Below are positions 34,217 to 42,897 of a stretch of DNA of 64,000 bases, piece after piece (position 1 is the stretch's first letter; each line of letters begins with the position of its first letter). The notes under the pieces are model-generated. The model did no database searches and had not been told where the DNA came from. It was given only the letters and a program-made list of their open reading frames with translations. The position numbers and the translations under genes are program-made. The DNA is from an uncultured Lachnospiraceae bacterium (GTDB lineage: Bacteria; Bacillota; Clostridia; Lachnospirales; Lachnospiraceae): contig CAJTRL010000009.1 in NCBI GenBank assembly GCA_910578715.1, positions 13,390 through 77,389 of the forward strand, read 5' to 3'.

Positions 34217-34244
34217 ATTATACCATATGTAATTTTTTAGTCAA
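34217..34244 (-). promoter_or_regulatory. Sigma-A promoter of the PBECR4-like gene
   Basis: On the minus strand TTGACT (34244-34239), 16-base spacer, TATAAT (34222-34217). The transcribed leader of about 120 bases can form two stems (GATAGC/GCTATC and ATAACT/AGTTAT). The rest of the 380-base gap up to sufC holds no gene. Confidence 0.65.
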
Positions 34245-34474
34245 TCGTTTTTAATCTTTTTGTAATGCCCTTTTTCTGTGCCCTCGCGGGCTGTTTCAAC
34301 GCCTTTCAGACGGCCCTTTTCTCACCGTTTATCCAAAACTTTTCTCCTTTTTAGCAGATTTTCCATAAAAATATTTGCACAGACGGAAGAAAAGCGATAT
34401 GATAAGGTATTGAAAAAGCTCCGGCGGATATCTGTGTATTTCCGGCCGGGCGGAAATGGAGAATAACGGTTATT

Positions 34475-35242
34475 ATGCTGGAATTAAAAAATATTTCTTT
34501 TGAAGTTTCCGAAGAAGAAAACCAGAAAGAAATTGTCCGCGATATCAGCCTGACGGTAGAAAATAGCAAATTTACGGTTATTACCGGGCCGAACGGCAGC
34601 GGCAAGTCTACGCTGGCAAGGCTGATTGCGGGGATAGAAAAACCGACTTCCGGCCGGATTTATTTAGACGGAGTCGATATTACGGAAAAAAACATTACGG
34701 AGCGCGCACAGATGGGAATCGGCTATGCTTTTCAGCAGCCCGTGCGGTTCAAGGGACTTGAAGTGGTCGATTTGCTCAGAATCGCATCCGGGAGACAGCT
34801 TTCCGTTGCGGATGCCTGTGCCTGTCTTTCGGAAGTAGGACTCTGTGCCAGAGACTATATCAGGAGGGAAGTCAATGCGAGCCTTTCCGGAGGCGAACTG
34901 AAACGCATCGAAATCGCGACGGTACTTGCAAGGGGCAGCAGACTGTCCGTATTCGATGAACCGGAGGCCGGAATCGACCTCTGGAGCTTTCAGAACCTGA
35001 TTCAGGTTTTTGAGCGGATGCAGAAAAGAAATCAGGATGGTTCGATTCTTGTTATCTCGCATCAGGAACGCATTTTAAACATTGCGGATGAAATTATCGT
35101 AGTCGCGGACGGAAGGGTTGCCAAACGGGGAACACGGGAAGAGATTCTGCCGGGACTGCTTGGAACTTCTGCGGCGGTTTCTCAATGTACGGGCAGTGAA
35201 TCATTTTTAAGGCAGCAAAAAATACCGTCTGAGAAATTTTAG
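34475..35242 (+). CDS. SufC-like ABC ATPase
   Basis: A soluble ABC-type ATPase of 255 residues with Walker A GPNGSGKST, signature LSGGELKR, Walker B SVFDEPEAGID and the switch His in VISHQER. The ELKRIE sequence after the signature is typical of SufC. SufC drives the SufB scaffold in iron-sulfur cluster assembly. The partner SufB/D-like gene follows after 39 bases. No sufS, sufU or second scaffold gene is present here, so the pair looks like a minimal two-gene SUF (SMS-type) system. GGAG precedes ATG 34475. Confidence 0.85.
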   Translation: MLELKNISFEVSEEENQKEIVRDISLTVENSKFTVITGPNGSGKSTLARLIAGIEKPTSGRIYLDGVDITEKNITERAQMGIGYAFQQPVRFKGLEVVDLLRIASGRQLSVADACACLSEVGLCARDYIRREVNASLSGGELKRIEIATVLARGSRLSVFDEPEAGIDLWSFQNLIQVFERMQKRNQDGSILVISHQERILNIADEIIVVADGRVAKRGTREEILPGLLGTSAAVSQCTGSESFLRQQKIPSEKF

Positions 35243-35281
35243 TTATTTCCAATATATAAGCAGAACGAAAGGAGTAATCCG

Positions 35282-36202
35282 ATGATTGATACAATACAGA
35301 AACGGCTTCTGGAGGAAGTTGCGGATTTGCACGAAGTGCCGGAAGGCGCATATAATATCCGGGCGAACGGCCGGCTCGATTCGCGGAACACGACGGCCAA
35401 CATCGATATCGTTTCCAAACAGGATGTGAGCGGCATTGACATTCATATCAAACCGGGAACAAAAAACGAGAGCGTGCATATTCCGGTCGTTTTAAGTCAG
35501 AGCGGCCTGAAAGAAATGGTCTATAACGATTTTTATGTCGGGGAAGGCGCCGATGTAACGATTGTAGCGGGATGCGGCATTGATAACTGCGGTGTACAGG
35601 ATTCGGAGCACGACGGCGTGCACCGCTTTTATCTGGGAAAAAATGCAAAAGTAAAATATGTGGAAAAGCATTACGGTTCCGGAGGCGGGAGCGGAAAACG
35701 CATTATGAATCCGGGGACGGAAGTCTATATGGAAGAGGACAGCTTCATGGAAATGGAGATGGTGCAGATTAAAGGCGTGGATTCTACCGCAAGGACGACG
35801 ACGGCGAAACTGGAAGCCGGGGCGAAGCTCGTCGTCCGGGAAAGGCTGATGACCCATGAAGACCAGCAGGCGGTCAGCAGTTATGAAGTGTATCTGAACG
35901 GAAAAGACGCCAGCGCGGATATCGTTTCCCGCTCGGTCGCAAGAGATACTTCTTATCAGAAGTTCGATTCCCGCATCATCGGAAACGTGTCATGCAGCGG
36001 GCATACGGAATGCGATGCGATTATCATGGATGACGCCCGTATTCTTGCGATACCGCAGCTTGAGGCAAACGATGTGGATGCGGCGCTGATTCACGAGGCG
36101 GCAATCGGCAAGATTGCCGGGGAGCAGATTGTCAAGCTGATGACGCTCGGCCTGACCGAGGCGGAGGCGGAAGAGCAGATTATTAACGGGTTTTTGAAAT
36201 AA
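35282..36202 (+). CDS. SufB/SufD-family scaffold protein, minimal type
   Basis: A 306-residue member of the SufBD family, shorter than SufB (about 470) and SufD (about 420). The core is a right-handed beta-helix, seen as regular short strands through the middle. The C-terminal part keeps functional SufB features: a Cys in SCSGHTECDAI at the place of the cluster-associated Cys405 of E. coli SufB, and the HEAAIGKI motif with His and Glu. The end (LTEAEAEEQIINGFLK) is typical. It pairs with the SufC-like ATPase. Loss of the N-terminal region suggests the SMS type rather than canonical SufBCD. Confidence 0.82.
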   Translation: MIDTIQKRLLEEVADLHEVPEGAYNIRANGRLDSRNTTANIDIVSKQDVSGIDIHIKPGTKNESVHIPVVLSQSGLKEMVYNDFYVGEGADVTIVAGCGIDNCGVQDSEHDGVHRFYLGKNAKVKYVEKHYGSGGGSGKRIMNPGTEVYMEEDSFMEMEMVQIKGVDSTARTTTAKLEAGAKLVVRERLMTHEDQQAVSSYEVYLNGKDASADIVSRSVARDTSYQKFDSRIIGNVSCSGHTECDAIIMDDARILAIPQLEANDVDAALIHEAAIGKIAGEQIVKLMTLGLTEAEAEEQIINGFLK

Positions 36203-36221
36203 AATAGCACACGGAAGTTAC

Positions 36222-36264
36222 AAAATAGGAAAGTGACAGGGTATCAGTGCACTTTCCTATTTTT
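36222..36264 (+). terminator. Intrinsic terminator after the suf pair
   Basis: AAAATAGGAAAGTG pairs perfectly with CACTTTCCTATTTT; T residues follow. The symmetric sequence may work both ways. Confidence 0.85.
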
Positions 36265-36294
36265 TGTGAAAATTTAGGGGCAGGCATGAATACG

Positions 36295-36487
36295 ATACAC
36301 TACACGGAAGGGCGGCGGAAAAATGATACACTAAATCCGAAAGAACATTCTTTTTATCCGAAAGTTCCGGAAAATTATAAAAATTGTGCAATATAGTATA
36401 ATAAAATTGAAAATAAAACAATACACTATGCTTTTTGACAACAAAAAAGGGAAATGATAGATTTTTAATTGTATAAAGTGTATCATT
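36295..36487. promoter_or_regulatory. Repeated ATACACT motifs, candidate operators of the PTS locus
   Basis: ATACACT occurs at 36295-36301, 36326-36332 and 36421-36427; the inverse AGTGTAT is at 36477-36483. AATGATACACT (36322-36332) and AGTGTATCATT (36477-36487) are an exact 11-bp inverted pair. They flank the probable promoter in the AT-rich 340-base gap before the regulator gene. Confidence 0.45.
36435..36463 (+). promoter_or_regulatory. Probable promoter of the PTS locus
   Basis: TTGACA (36435-36440), 17-base spacer, TAGATT (36458-36463) with a TG three bases upstream. The inverse ATACACT motif lies just downstream, where a bound repressor would block transcription. Confidence 0.5.
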
Positions 36488-36541
36488 TCTTTTTGGAATA
36501 TACGGATTGAAACAGGCGTAGGAAGAGGGGGAATTGGGGAT

Positions 36542-39118
36542 ATGAAATCCAATAAAGAAAAAGTATATGACTTTATCAGATTGCACGATACAGATGAAAA
36601 AAGCGGAGGCGTATCGACCGCTTATATCGCGGAGGCGTTCAGTATGCAGCGGACAAATGTCAGCCGGATTCTGAATGCGCTGGTTCAGGAAGGAAAAATT
36701 CATAAGACGGTTGGAAGACCGGTTTTATATCGGGGCGGGTCGCCTGAAGAGAAGAGAGCGGAGGACTGTTTCGCGGAACTCATTGGCAAAGACGGGAGTT
36801 TAAGACACGCGGTTCAGCTGATGAAGGCAGCGGTCTTATATCCGAAGAAGAGCCTGAATACTATCATTGTGGGAGCGCGGGGAACGGGAAAACGCCGTAT
36901 GGCGGAACTGATGTACCAATATGCGGCAGCCTGTCGGCGGCTTCCGGAAAATGCGGCTTATATTCAAATGAACTGCAGGGATTTTTCCGGTGCAGAGAAA
37001 CGGGCGGAAGCGGAACTGTTCGGGGAAAACAGAAACGGCGGGCTGTGGAAACAGGCGGAGAGAGGTATGCTGTATCTGGATAATGTTCAGTATCTGGGAG
37101 GCGGACTGCGCAGATTTCTGGCGGGACGGATTCAGGAAGAAGGAGACGGTCCTGTTGTAATCATTAGCTGTACGGAGGAATCGCAGATTGCTGAAGAGGA
37201 GGTTTTGGCGAAATTTCCGATGATAATCCATCTTCCCACGCTGGCGGAACGTCCGATTACGGAGCGCATGGAGATGATTCAGAGTCTTTTTTCCAGAGAG
37301 GCGTCCCGTATCGGGAGAAGACTGATTGTAAAAGAAGAGCTTTTCCGGTGTCTTCTGTTCTATGACTGTGAAGCCAATTATCACCAGCTGAAGGGAGATA
37401 TCCGAATCGGATGCGCTAATGCCTATGTGAGGGAATACCGGAGCCGGGAGGATATTCTGTTATATATCAGTGATTTTGAACACCGCGTGCGCGGCGGCCT
37501 TCTTCGGTGGGGGACGAAAAGCGCTGAACTGGACAGGCTTTTACCGGGAAACTGCAGTTATTCTTTTGACGGAAACCGGATATATGTACAGGAGGATGAA
37601 GAGGGAAATCTATATGAGCGGCTGCATAAAAAGGCTATGGCGCTGGATGCGGAAGGACTGACACAGGAGGAAATCTATCCGATTCTGAGCGAGGAGGTAG
37701 AGCGTTCTTTTGGGCAGTATCAAAAGGAACTTGTGAAAGAAGTGGGTAACAGGGAACAGCTGGCGGTACTGGTGGAACGGCGGCTGGTGGAACTGGTGGA
37801 TATTTTTATGCGGCGGGCGGAGACGGAACTTGCCAGAACGCTTGACGATAACATATTTTATGGATTGTGTCTGCATTTGAAATCTGTGTTGTCGGGAAAA
37901 GTTGGAAAAAATTTTGCAGACAAAGGACAAATGGCCCGGTTCCGGCAGATGCACCAGAGGGAATACGGACTGGGCGCTGAACTGGCAGAACGCATCTATG
38001 CAGCATATGGAACGATGCTCCCGGAAGAAGAAATTATTTTGATTACGATGTTCCTCTGCTATGAAATACCGATGGCACAGCAGAATGGAAGTCCGGTGAT
38101 TTTGTTTGCATTTTATGGGGAAGGAATTGCGTCGTCTATCGTAAATACGATTGTCGGCCTGACGCATTTTGAAAATGTGTATTCTTTTGAACTGATTTAT
38201 GCGGCAGATAAGAAACAGAACTATGATTCACTGAAACGCTGTATATCGGAGATTCACCGGGGAAAAGGTGTATACGTTGTATATGACGGTGATTTTTTGC
38301 CGGAAATGCTGGATGAAATCGCAGAAGATACCGGAATCCTGATAAGGCAGTTTCCGGCTCCGGTTACAACGATGGGAATCGAGCTGGCGCGAAAGGCGTT
38401 TTCCGGCATTGCGCCGGATGAGGCTTATCAGGAAGTGCTGTGCGGAATCAACGCATTTGCAAAAGAACACAGAAACTATATTGTAACTTTGTGCACGACA
38501 GGTAAAGGAGGAGCGGAGGAAATCAAAAATTATATTGAACGCTATGGCGAACTGGAAAATATACAGGTAATTCCGTTGTCCATGAATGACCGGGCGGCAT
38601 TAAAAGAGGCATTCCGCCGTCTGCTCCGAAAGGGAACGATTCGCTGTGTGGTCGGAACTTACGACCCGAAACTGTTTTCCATTCCGTTTTGTTCCGTAGG
38701 AGAAGTATTCCGCACACCGAAAGAACGGCTTCCTGCGCTGCTGCGCGCGGAACGGATGCTCAAGGAACAGCTGGATTACACGGCAATTTTTGAGTATTTG
38801 GGGCAGCAGCTTGTACATGTGGATATTGCACGGCTGGAGAAAGTTCTTTTAGAAGTATTAAAGGAAATCAATAAAACGTTGGGAGAAATGTCGCTGGACA
38901 CGGAAGCGGGACTGCTGCTGCATCTTGCCTGCTGCATCGACCGCCTGAAGGGGAATGGCGTTTCTCCGGTCAATCCCCGGAAGGCGGCAATTTTAAACTC
39001 GCACGGGAAAGAATTCCGGCGGCTGTTAAAACTGTTAAGACCTCTGGAAAAGAATTTTCATATTATCATAAATGACGATGAAGCGGCAAATATACTGGCC
39101 ATTATTTATCATTTATAG
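36542..39118 (+). CDS. LevR/BglG-type PTS-controlled transcription regulator
   Basis: An 858-residue regulator at the head of a sugar PTS locus. The order is: N-terminal winged helix (YIAEAFSMQRTNVSRILNALV), AAA+ domain with GARGTGKR as Walker A and MLYLDNVQ as Walker B, a PRD, an EIIA-Man-like domain (PVILFAFYGEGIASSIVNTIV), and a C-terminal PRD. This is the LevR layout. The GAFTGA loop needed to contact sigma-54 is not found; the place reads ELFGENRNGGLWKQAERG. It therefore probably does not activate sigma-54 promoters. It lies 15 bases before the EIIA gene, so it is transcribed with its targets and may be controlled by phosphorylation from their EI/HPr. Confidence 0.82.
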   Translation: MKSNKEKVYDFIRLHDTDEKSGGVSTAYIAEAFSMQRTNVSRILNALVQEGKIHKTVGRPVLYRGGSPEEKRAEDCFAELIGKDGSLRHAVQLMKAAVLYPKKSLNTIIVGARGTGKRRMAELMYQYAAACRRLPENAAYIQMNCRDFSGAEKRAEAELFGENRNGGLWKQAERGMLYLDNVQYLGGGLRRFLAGRIQEEGDGPVVIISCTEESQIAEEEVLAKFPMIIHLPTLAERPITERMEMIQSLFSREASRIGRRLIVKEELFRCLLFYDCEANYHQLKGDIRIGCANAYVREYRSREDILLYISDFEHRVRGGLLRWGTKSAELDRLLPGNCSYSFDGNRIYVQEDEEGNLYERLHKKAMALDAEGLTQEEIYPILSEEVERSFGQYQKELVKEVGNREQLAVLVERRLVELVDIFMRRAETELARTLDDNIFYGLCLHLKSVLSGKVGKNFADKGQMARFRQMHQREYGLGAELAERIYAAYGTMLPEEEIILITMFLCYEIPMAQQNGSPVILFAFYGEGIASSIVNTIVGLTHFENVYSFELIYAADKKQNYDSLKRCISEIHRGKGVYVVYDGDFLPEMLDEIAEDTGILIRQFPAPVTTMGIELARKAFSGIAPDEAYQEVLCGINAFAKEHRNYIVTLCTTGKGGAEEIKNYIERYGELENIQVIPLSMNDRAALKEAFRRLLRKGTIRCVVGTYDPKLFSIPFCSVGEVFRTPKERLPALLRAERMLKEQLDYTAIFEYLGQQLVHVDIARLEKVLLEVLKEINKTLGEMSLDTEAGLLLHLACCIDRLKGNGVSPVNPRKAAILNSHGKEFRRLLKLLRPLEKNFHIIINDDEAANILAIIYHL

Positions 39119-39133
39119 AAGGAGGATGGGAAT

Positions 39134-39466
39134 ATGGATGAAACTGTTTGTGAAAAACTTGAAGAGCTCGCAATGGTAATCATTGCCAATTCGGGAGCGG
39201 CCCGTTCAGGGGCATTTGAAGCGCTTAACGAGGCCAGAAACGGAAAGTATGAAAGCGCGGAAGCGTTTATGAAAAACGCAGAGGAAAGTATGCAGAAAGC
39301 GCATGAAGCACACCGTGTACTGCTTCAGATGGATGCGTCCGGACAGGTAACGCAGACGGGCATTCTGCTCTGCCACGCCCAGGACCATTTGATGGGAAGC
39401 GCGTTAGCAAAGGATTTAATTTCAGAGATGATTTTGATGTATCGGGAAATGAGACAGGGGGGATGA
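39134..39466 (+). CDS. PTS lactose/cellobiose-type EIIA component
   Basis: A 110-residue phosphocarrier. The helical Lac-family EIIA shape is clear: AMVIIANSGAARSGAFEAL, then MKNAEESMQKAHEAH, and the phosphorylated His in LLCHAQDHLMGSAL. It takes phosphate from HPr and hands it to EIIB. GGAGGATGGG precedes ATG 39134. Its TGA overlaps a possible ATG of the EIIB gene, giving tight coupling. Confidence 0.92.
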   Translation: MDETVCEKLEELAMVIIANSGAARSGAFEALNEARNGKYESAEAFMKNAEESMQKAHEAHRVLLQMDASGQVTQTGILLCHAQDHLMGSALAKDLISEMILMYREMRQGG

Positions 39467-39468
39467 GC

Positions 39469-39768
39469 ATGGAGCGTAAAATTTTGTTAATCTGTGCGGG
39501 CGGGATGTCAACGGGCATTCTGATGAAAAAAATGGAACAGTATGCCGCAGAACATGGAATCGCGCTGCAGGTTGAAGCGGTCGGCATGTCCGCTTATGAG
39601 GATGTCTGTCATCAATATGATGTCATTTTATTAGGTCCTCAGGTGTCATACAAAAAGGCAGAAATTGAGCAGACATCGCAGATGCCGCTGGCGGTCATCG
39701 CAGCTTATGACTATGCGGTGGGGAATGTTGCAAATATTATGAAACAGGTTGATGAAATATATCCGTAG
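39469..39768 (+). CDS. PTS lactose/cellobiose-type EIIB component
   Basis: About 99 residues with the phosphorylated Cys at the end of the first strand (LLICAGGMSTG), followed by the fold of the cellobiose EIIB family (YDVILLGPQVSYKK). I favour ATG 39469 because the AGGGGGG ribosome site ends six bases before it; ATG 39463, overlapping the EIIA stop, is in frame and adds two residues. It passes phosphate to the sugar carried by EIIC. Confidence 0.92.
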   Translation: MERKILLICAGGMSTGILMKKMEQYAAEHGIALQVEAVGMSAYEDVCHQYDVILLGPQVSYKKAEIEQTSQMPLAVIAAYDYAVGNVANIMKQVDEIYP

Positions 39769-39811
39769 ATTACATAACGAAAAACAGTTTTTGTTGAGAG
39801 AGGAGCAGTAT

Positions 39812-41098
39812 ATGGGGAACTTATATGAAAGCAAGGCCATGCAGAAAGTGAGGCAGATTGGAGAGAAGTTTGCGGGGAACAAGGCGATTGCCTCGGTATC
39901 GGCCGGGATGATGGTAGCGATGGGGATTATACTGATTGGCGCGGTCGCGCAGCTTGTTGCGATTATCCCGACATTTTTCAAATTATATACAACGGAGGAT
40001 ACGGTCTATAAAACATTGATGGTGCCTTATGATTTGTCTATGGGACTAATTTCCGTTTATATGGCATTTACAATCGCATATTCTTATGCGAAGTCTTTGA
40101 AGATGCAGGCCGTGACGAACGCGCTCAATGCGATGCTTGTATTTCTGATTGTCGCGGCGCCGATAAAGACCGTAGAGCTGGCGGACGGCTCGACTTTTAC
40201 CGGAATTGACAATTCCTGTCTCGGGGCTGTCGGAATGTTTACGGCAATCCTGATTTCACTCTGTACGGTGAAACTGGCGCATTTTTGTGAAAAACGACAT
40301 CTGATGATACGGATGCCGGATGCCGTGCCCAAATTTTTACAGGACACGTTCGCATCACTGATTCCTTTGATTATCAATATTATTATCTGGCACACGATAG
40401 GAAGTATCTGTACGGGTGTGATGACCATCAGCCTTCCTTATGCGCTTTCTTATCTGTTATCCGCACCGCTAGGCGCATTGACGAGCGTTCCCGGCATTAT
40501 TATCGTCGTATTTTTTGCCAATCTGTTATGGACTTTTGGAATTCACGGGACGATGGTAGTCTATATTGCGATTATGCCGGCACTGATGGAGTATATTGCA
40601 ACAAACGGCGCGCTGATGTCCGAAGGAAAAGCGCTTCTGTTTGTACCGGTTGCGCTGTTTGGCATTATGAACTGCTGCGGCGGGACGGGTAACACGCTGG
40701 CGCTCTGCGTTATGGGACTGTTTTCCAAATCGGAACAGATTAAGGCGGTCAGCAGGGCGGCGATTGTACCCGGTATTTTCAATATCAATGAACCGGCGAC
40801 ATTTGGATATCCGATTATGTATAATCCGGTTCTGGCAATTCCTTTTATCTTCAATCCGCTGATTACGATGTTTTTGTGCTATTTCGGTTATCTGGCAGGA
40901 TTGTTCAAACCGTCTTTTACAATGATTACGGCAACGCTTCCGGTAGGCGTATCTCCTTACCTGTGTACGCTTTCCTGGACAAATATTCTGATTCCGGTCA
41001 TTGCCTTTGCGGTAGCCTGGTTAGTGTACTGGCCATTCTTTAAAGTATATGAAAAGCAGCTTATGGAAAAGGAGGCCGCGAATGTCGAAGGAGCATAG
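39812..41098 (+). CDS. PTS lactose/cellobiose-type EIIC permease
   Basis: A 428-residue membrane permease with about ten hydrophobic segments. FGIHGTMVVYI and GIFNINEPATFGYPIMYNP are characteristic of the Lac family; the Glu in NINEPATFG lies in the sugar site. ATG 39812 follows GAGAGGAGCAG; an in-frame ATG at 39749 overlaps the EIIB gene and has no site. The last 17 bases overlap the GH1 gene. The neighbouring 6-phospho-beta-glucosidase points to a beta-glucoside such as cellobiose as substrate. Confidence 0.93.
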   Translation: MGNLYESKAMQKVRQIGEKFAGNKAIASVSAGMMVAMGIILIGAVAQLVAIIPTFFKLYTTEDTVYKTLMVPYDLSMGLISVYMAFTIAYSYAKSLKMQAVTNALNAMLVFLIVAAPIKTVELADGSTFTGIDNSCLGAVGMFTAILISLCTVKLAHFCEKRHLMIRMPDAVPKFLQDTFASLIPLIINIIIWHTIGSICTGVMTISLPYALSYLLSAPLGALTSVPGIIIVVFFANLLWTFGIHGTMVVYIAIMPALMEYIATNGALMSEGKALLFVPVALFGIMNCCGGTGNTLALCVMGLFSKSEQIKAVSRAAIVPGIFNINEPATFGYPIMYNPVLAIPFIFNPLITMFLCYFGYLAGLFKPSFTMITATLPVGVSPYLCTLSWTNILIPVIAFAVAWLVYWPFFKVYEKQLMEKEAANVEGA

Positions 41099-42578
41099 GA
41101 GCGCTTTTCCGCCGGACTTCCTCTGGGGAGGCGCCATTGCGGCCAACCAGACGGAAGGCGCATGGAGGGAAGACGGAAAAGGGGAATCTGTTGCGGACCA
41201 TATTACTGCGGGGACAAAAACATCCCCGCGGCGGTTTACCGAAAAAATTCGTGCGGAAGAATTTTATCCGAGTCATCAGGCAGTGGATTTTTACCACCAT
41301 TATAAGGAGGATATCGCGCTGTTTGCGGAAATGGGAATGCGCGTTCTTCGCCTGTCCATTGCGTGGAGCCGGATTTTTCCGGAAGGGGACGAGGAGAAGC
41401 CGAATGAAAAGGGAATCGCTTTTTACAGGAATGTATTTGAAGAATGCCGCAGATACGGCATGGAACCGATGGTAACTTTGTCCCACTATGAGATGCCCTA
41501 TGGATTATGCAGAAAATACGGTGGATGGGGAAACCGGAAACTGATTGATTTTTTCCTACGCTATTGTGAGACGGTGTTTCAGGCTTATGCCGGACAGGTG
41601 CGGTTCTGGCTGACTTTCAATGAGATGAATACGCTTGTAAGCCGCTTCGGTACGCTGCTTGGAGCCGGGATTCTGCCTGAGGACGGTAGGGACCTTTTCG
41701 GGATGGACAAAATGGGAATGCCGGAGACGGCGGAGGAACAGAGCCGCAGATTTACGGCGCTGCATCATCAGTTTGTGGCCGGAGCAAAGGCGGTCAGACT
41801 GGCACATGAAATCGACCCGGCAAACCGGGTGGGCTGTATGCTTTCTGCGGCGGGCGTTTATCCATATACCTGCAGCCCGGACGATGTGCTGGAAGCGCAG
41901 CGGCAGATGAACCGGAGCAGCTGGTTTTGCGGAGACGTGTGCATCAGAGGAGCATATCCGTATTTTATGAATCGCTATTTCCGGGAAAACGGCATCGAAA
42001 TTGTGAAAGACAGGGAAGATGAACAGATACTGCGGGCCGGATGTGCAGATTTTCTCAGCTTCAGCTATTACAGTTCCCGCTGTGCGACTGCGGATAAGGA
42101 GGTTGTTAAATCTGCGGGAAATATGATGCTTGGCGTCGCCAATCCGTATCTTGCGGCAAGTGAATGGGGCTGGACGATTGATGCCAAAGGATTGCGGTAT
42201 TTACTGAACGAGCTTTACAGCCGGTACGGGATTCCCCTGATGGTCGTTGAAAACGGACTTGGGGCCGTCGATGAGCCGGGAGAAGGCGGCCGGATTCATG
42301 ATGACTATCGTATTGCTTATCTTCGCGCACATGTGGAACAAATGAGAGAGGCCGTTGAGGATGGCGTGGAACTGATGGGTTATACGCCCTGGAGCTGTAT
42401 TGATTTAATCAGTGCGAGCACCGGAGAGATGAAGAAACGATACGGATTTATTTATGTTGATAAGGATAACCGGGGAAATGGGACGCTGAAGCGGAGTAAA
42501 AAGGATTCTTTTTACTGGTATCAGCGTTGTATCGCGAGCAATGGCGCCGATTTGGGAGGGGACGGATATGCTGACTAA
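41082..42578 (+). CDS. Glycoside hydrolase family 1, 6-phospho-beta-glucosidase
   Basis: Cleaves the phosphorylated beta-glucoside brought in by the PTS. The 498-residue GH1 barrel starts with FPPDFLWGGAIAANQTEGAW. The acid/base Glu is in WLTFNEMN and the nucleophile Glu in LMVVENGLGAVDE. The late SKKDSFYWYQ motif, with its Ser/Lys, is in the region that binds the phosphate in 6-phospho enzymes. ATG 41082 follows AAGGAGG and overlaps the permease gene; its own end overlaps HPr. It is cytoplasmic. Confidence 0.93.
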   Translation: MSKEHRSAFPPDFLWGGAIAANQTEGAWREDGKGESVADHITAGTKTSPRRFTEKIRAEEFYPSHQAVDFYHHYKEDIALFAEMGMRVLRLSIAWSRIFPEGDEEKPNEKGIAFYRNVFEECRRYGMEPMVTLSHYEMPYGLCRKYGGWGNRKLIDFFLRYCETVFQAYAGQVRFWLTFNEMNTLVSRFGTLLGAGILPEDGRDLFGMDKMGMPETAEEQSRRFTALHHQFVAGAKAVRLAHEIDPANRVGCMLSAAGVYPYTCSPDDVLEAQRQMNRSSWFCGDVCIRGAYPYFMNRYFRENGIEIVKDREDEQILRAGCADFLSFSYYSSRCATADKEVVKSAGNMMLGVANPYLAASEWGWTIDAKGLRYLLNELYSRYGIPLMVVENGLGAVDEPGEGGRIHDDYRIAYLRAHVEQMREAVEDGVELMGYTPWSCIDLISASTGEMKKRYGFIYVDKDNRGNGTLKRSKKDSFYWYQRCIASNGADLGGDGYAD

Positions 42579-42834
42579 AAAACTCGAAATTACCAATAAA
42601 ACAGGGCTTCATGCCCGTCCGGCTTCGGATTTTGTCATGGAAGCCAAAAAATATGCGTCGAAAGTAACAATCTGCAGAGAAGGGGGAACGCCCGTAAACG
42701 CCAAGTCCATTGTGCGCCTGCTGGCGGAAGGAATCGGACAGGGAACGAAAATCGAGCTTTCAACGGAAGGCGAGGATGAGGAAGCTGCGATGGTGACGCT
42801 TGCCGCAATCATAGAAAGCGGATTTGGAGAGTAA
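42568..42834 (+). CDS. Phosphocarrier protein HPr
   Basis: An 88-residue HPr. The phosphorylated His15 is in KTGLHARPASDF and the regulatory Ser46 region reads NAKSIVRLLA, so control by HPr kinase is possible. ATG 42568 follows GGGAGGGG and overlaps the GH1 stop by 11 bases, which implies coupling. Having HPr in a sugar-specific operon, with EI next, suggests a phosphate relay dedicated to this PTS, unless this is the main ptsHI locus of the genome. Confidence 0.93.
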   Translation: MLTKKLEITNKTGLHARPASDFVMEAKKYASKVTICREGGTPVNAKSIVRLLAEGIGQGTKIELSTEGEDEEAAMVTLAAIIESGFGE

Positions 42835-42897
42835 GGAGCGGCAGCGGACAAGGGAAAAGGGCGGCAGCAGATAATCTGTGAAAAGGAGGGACAGGCG

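Noticed and set aside
36203..36541. A sigma-54 promoter for the LevR-type locus
   Set aside because: No TGGCAC-N5-TTGC pattern was found, and the regulator lacks GAFTGA.
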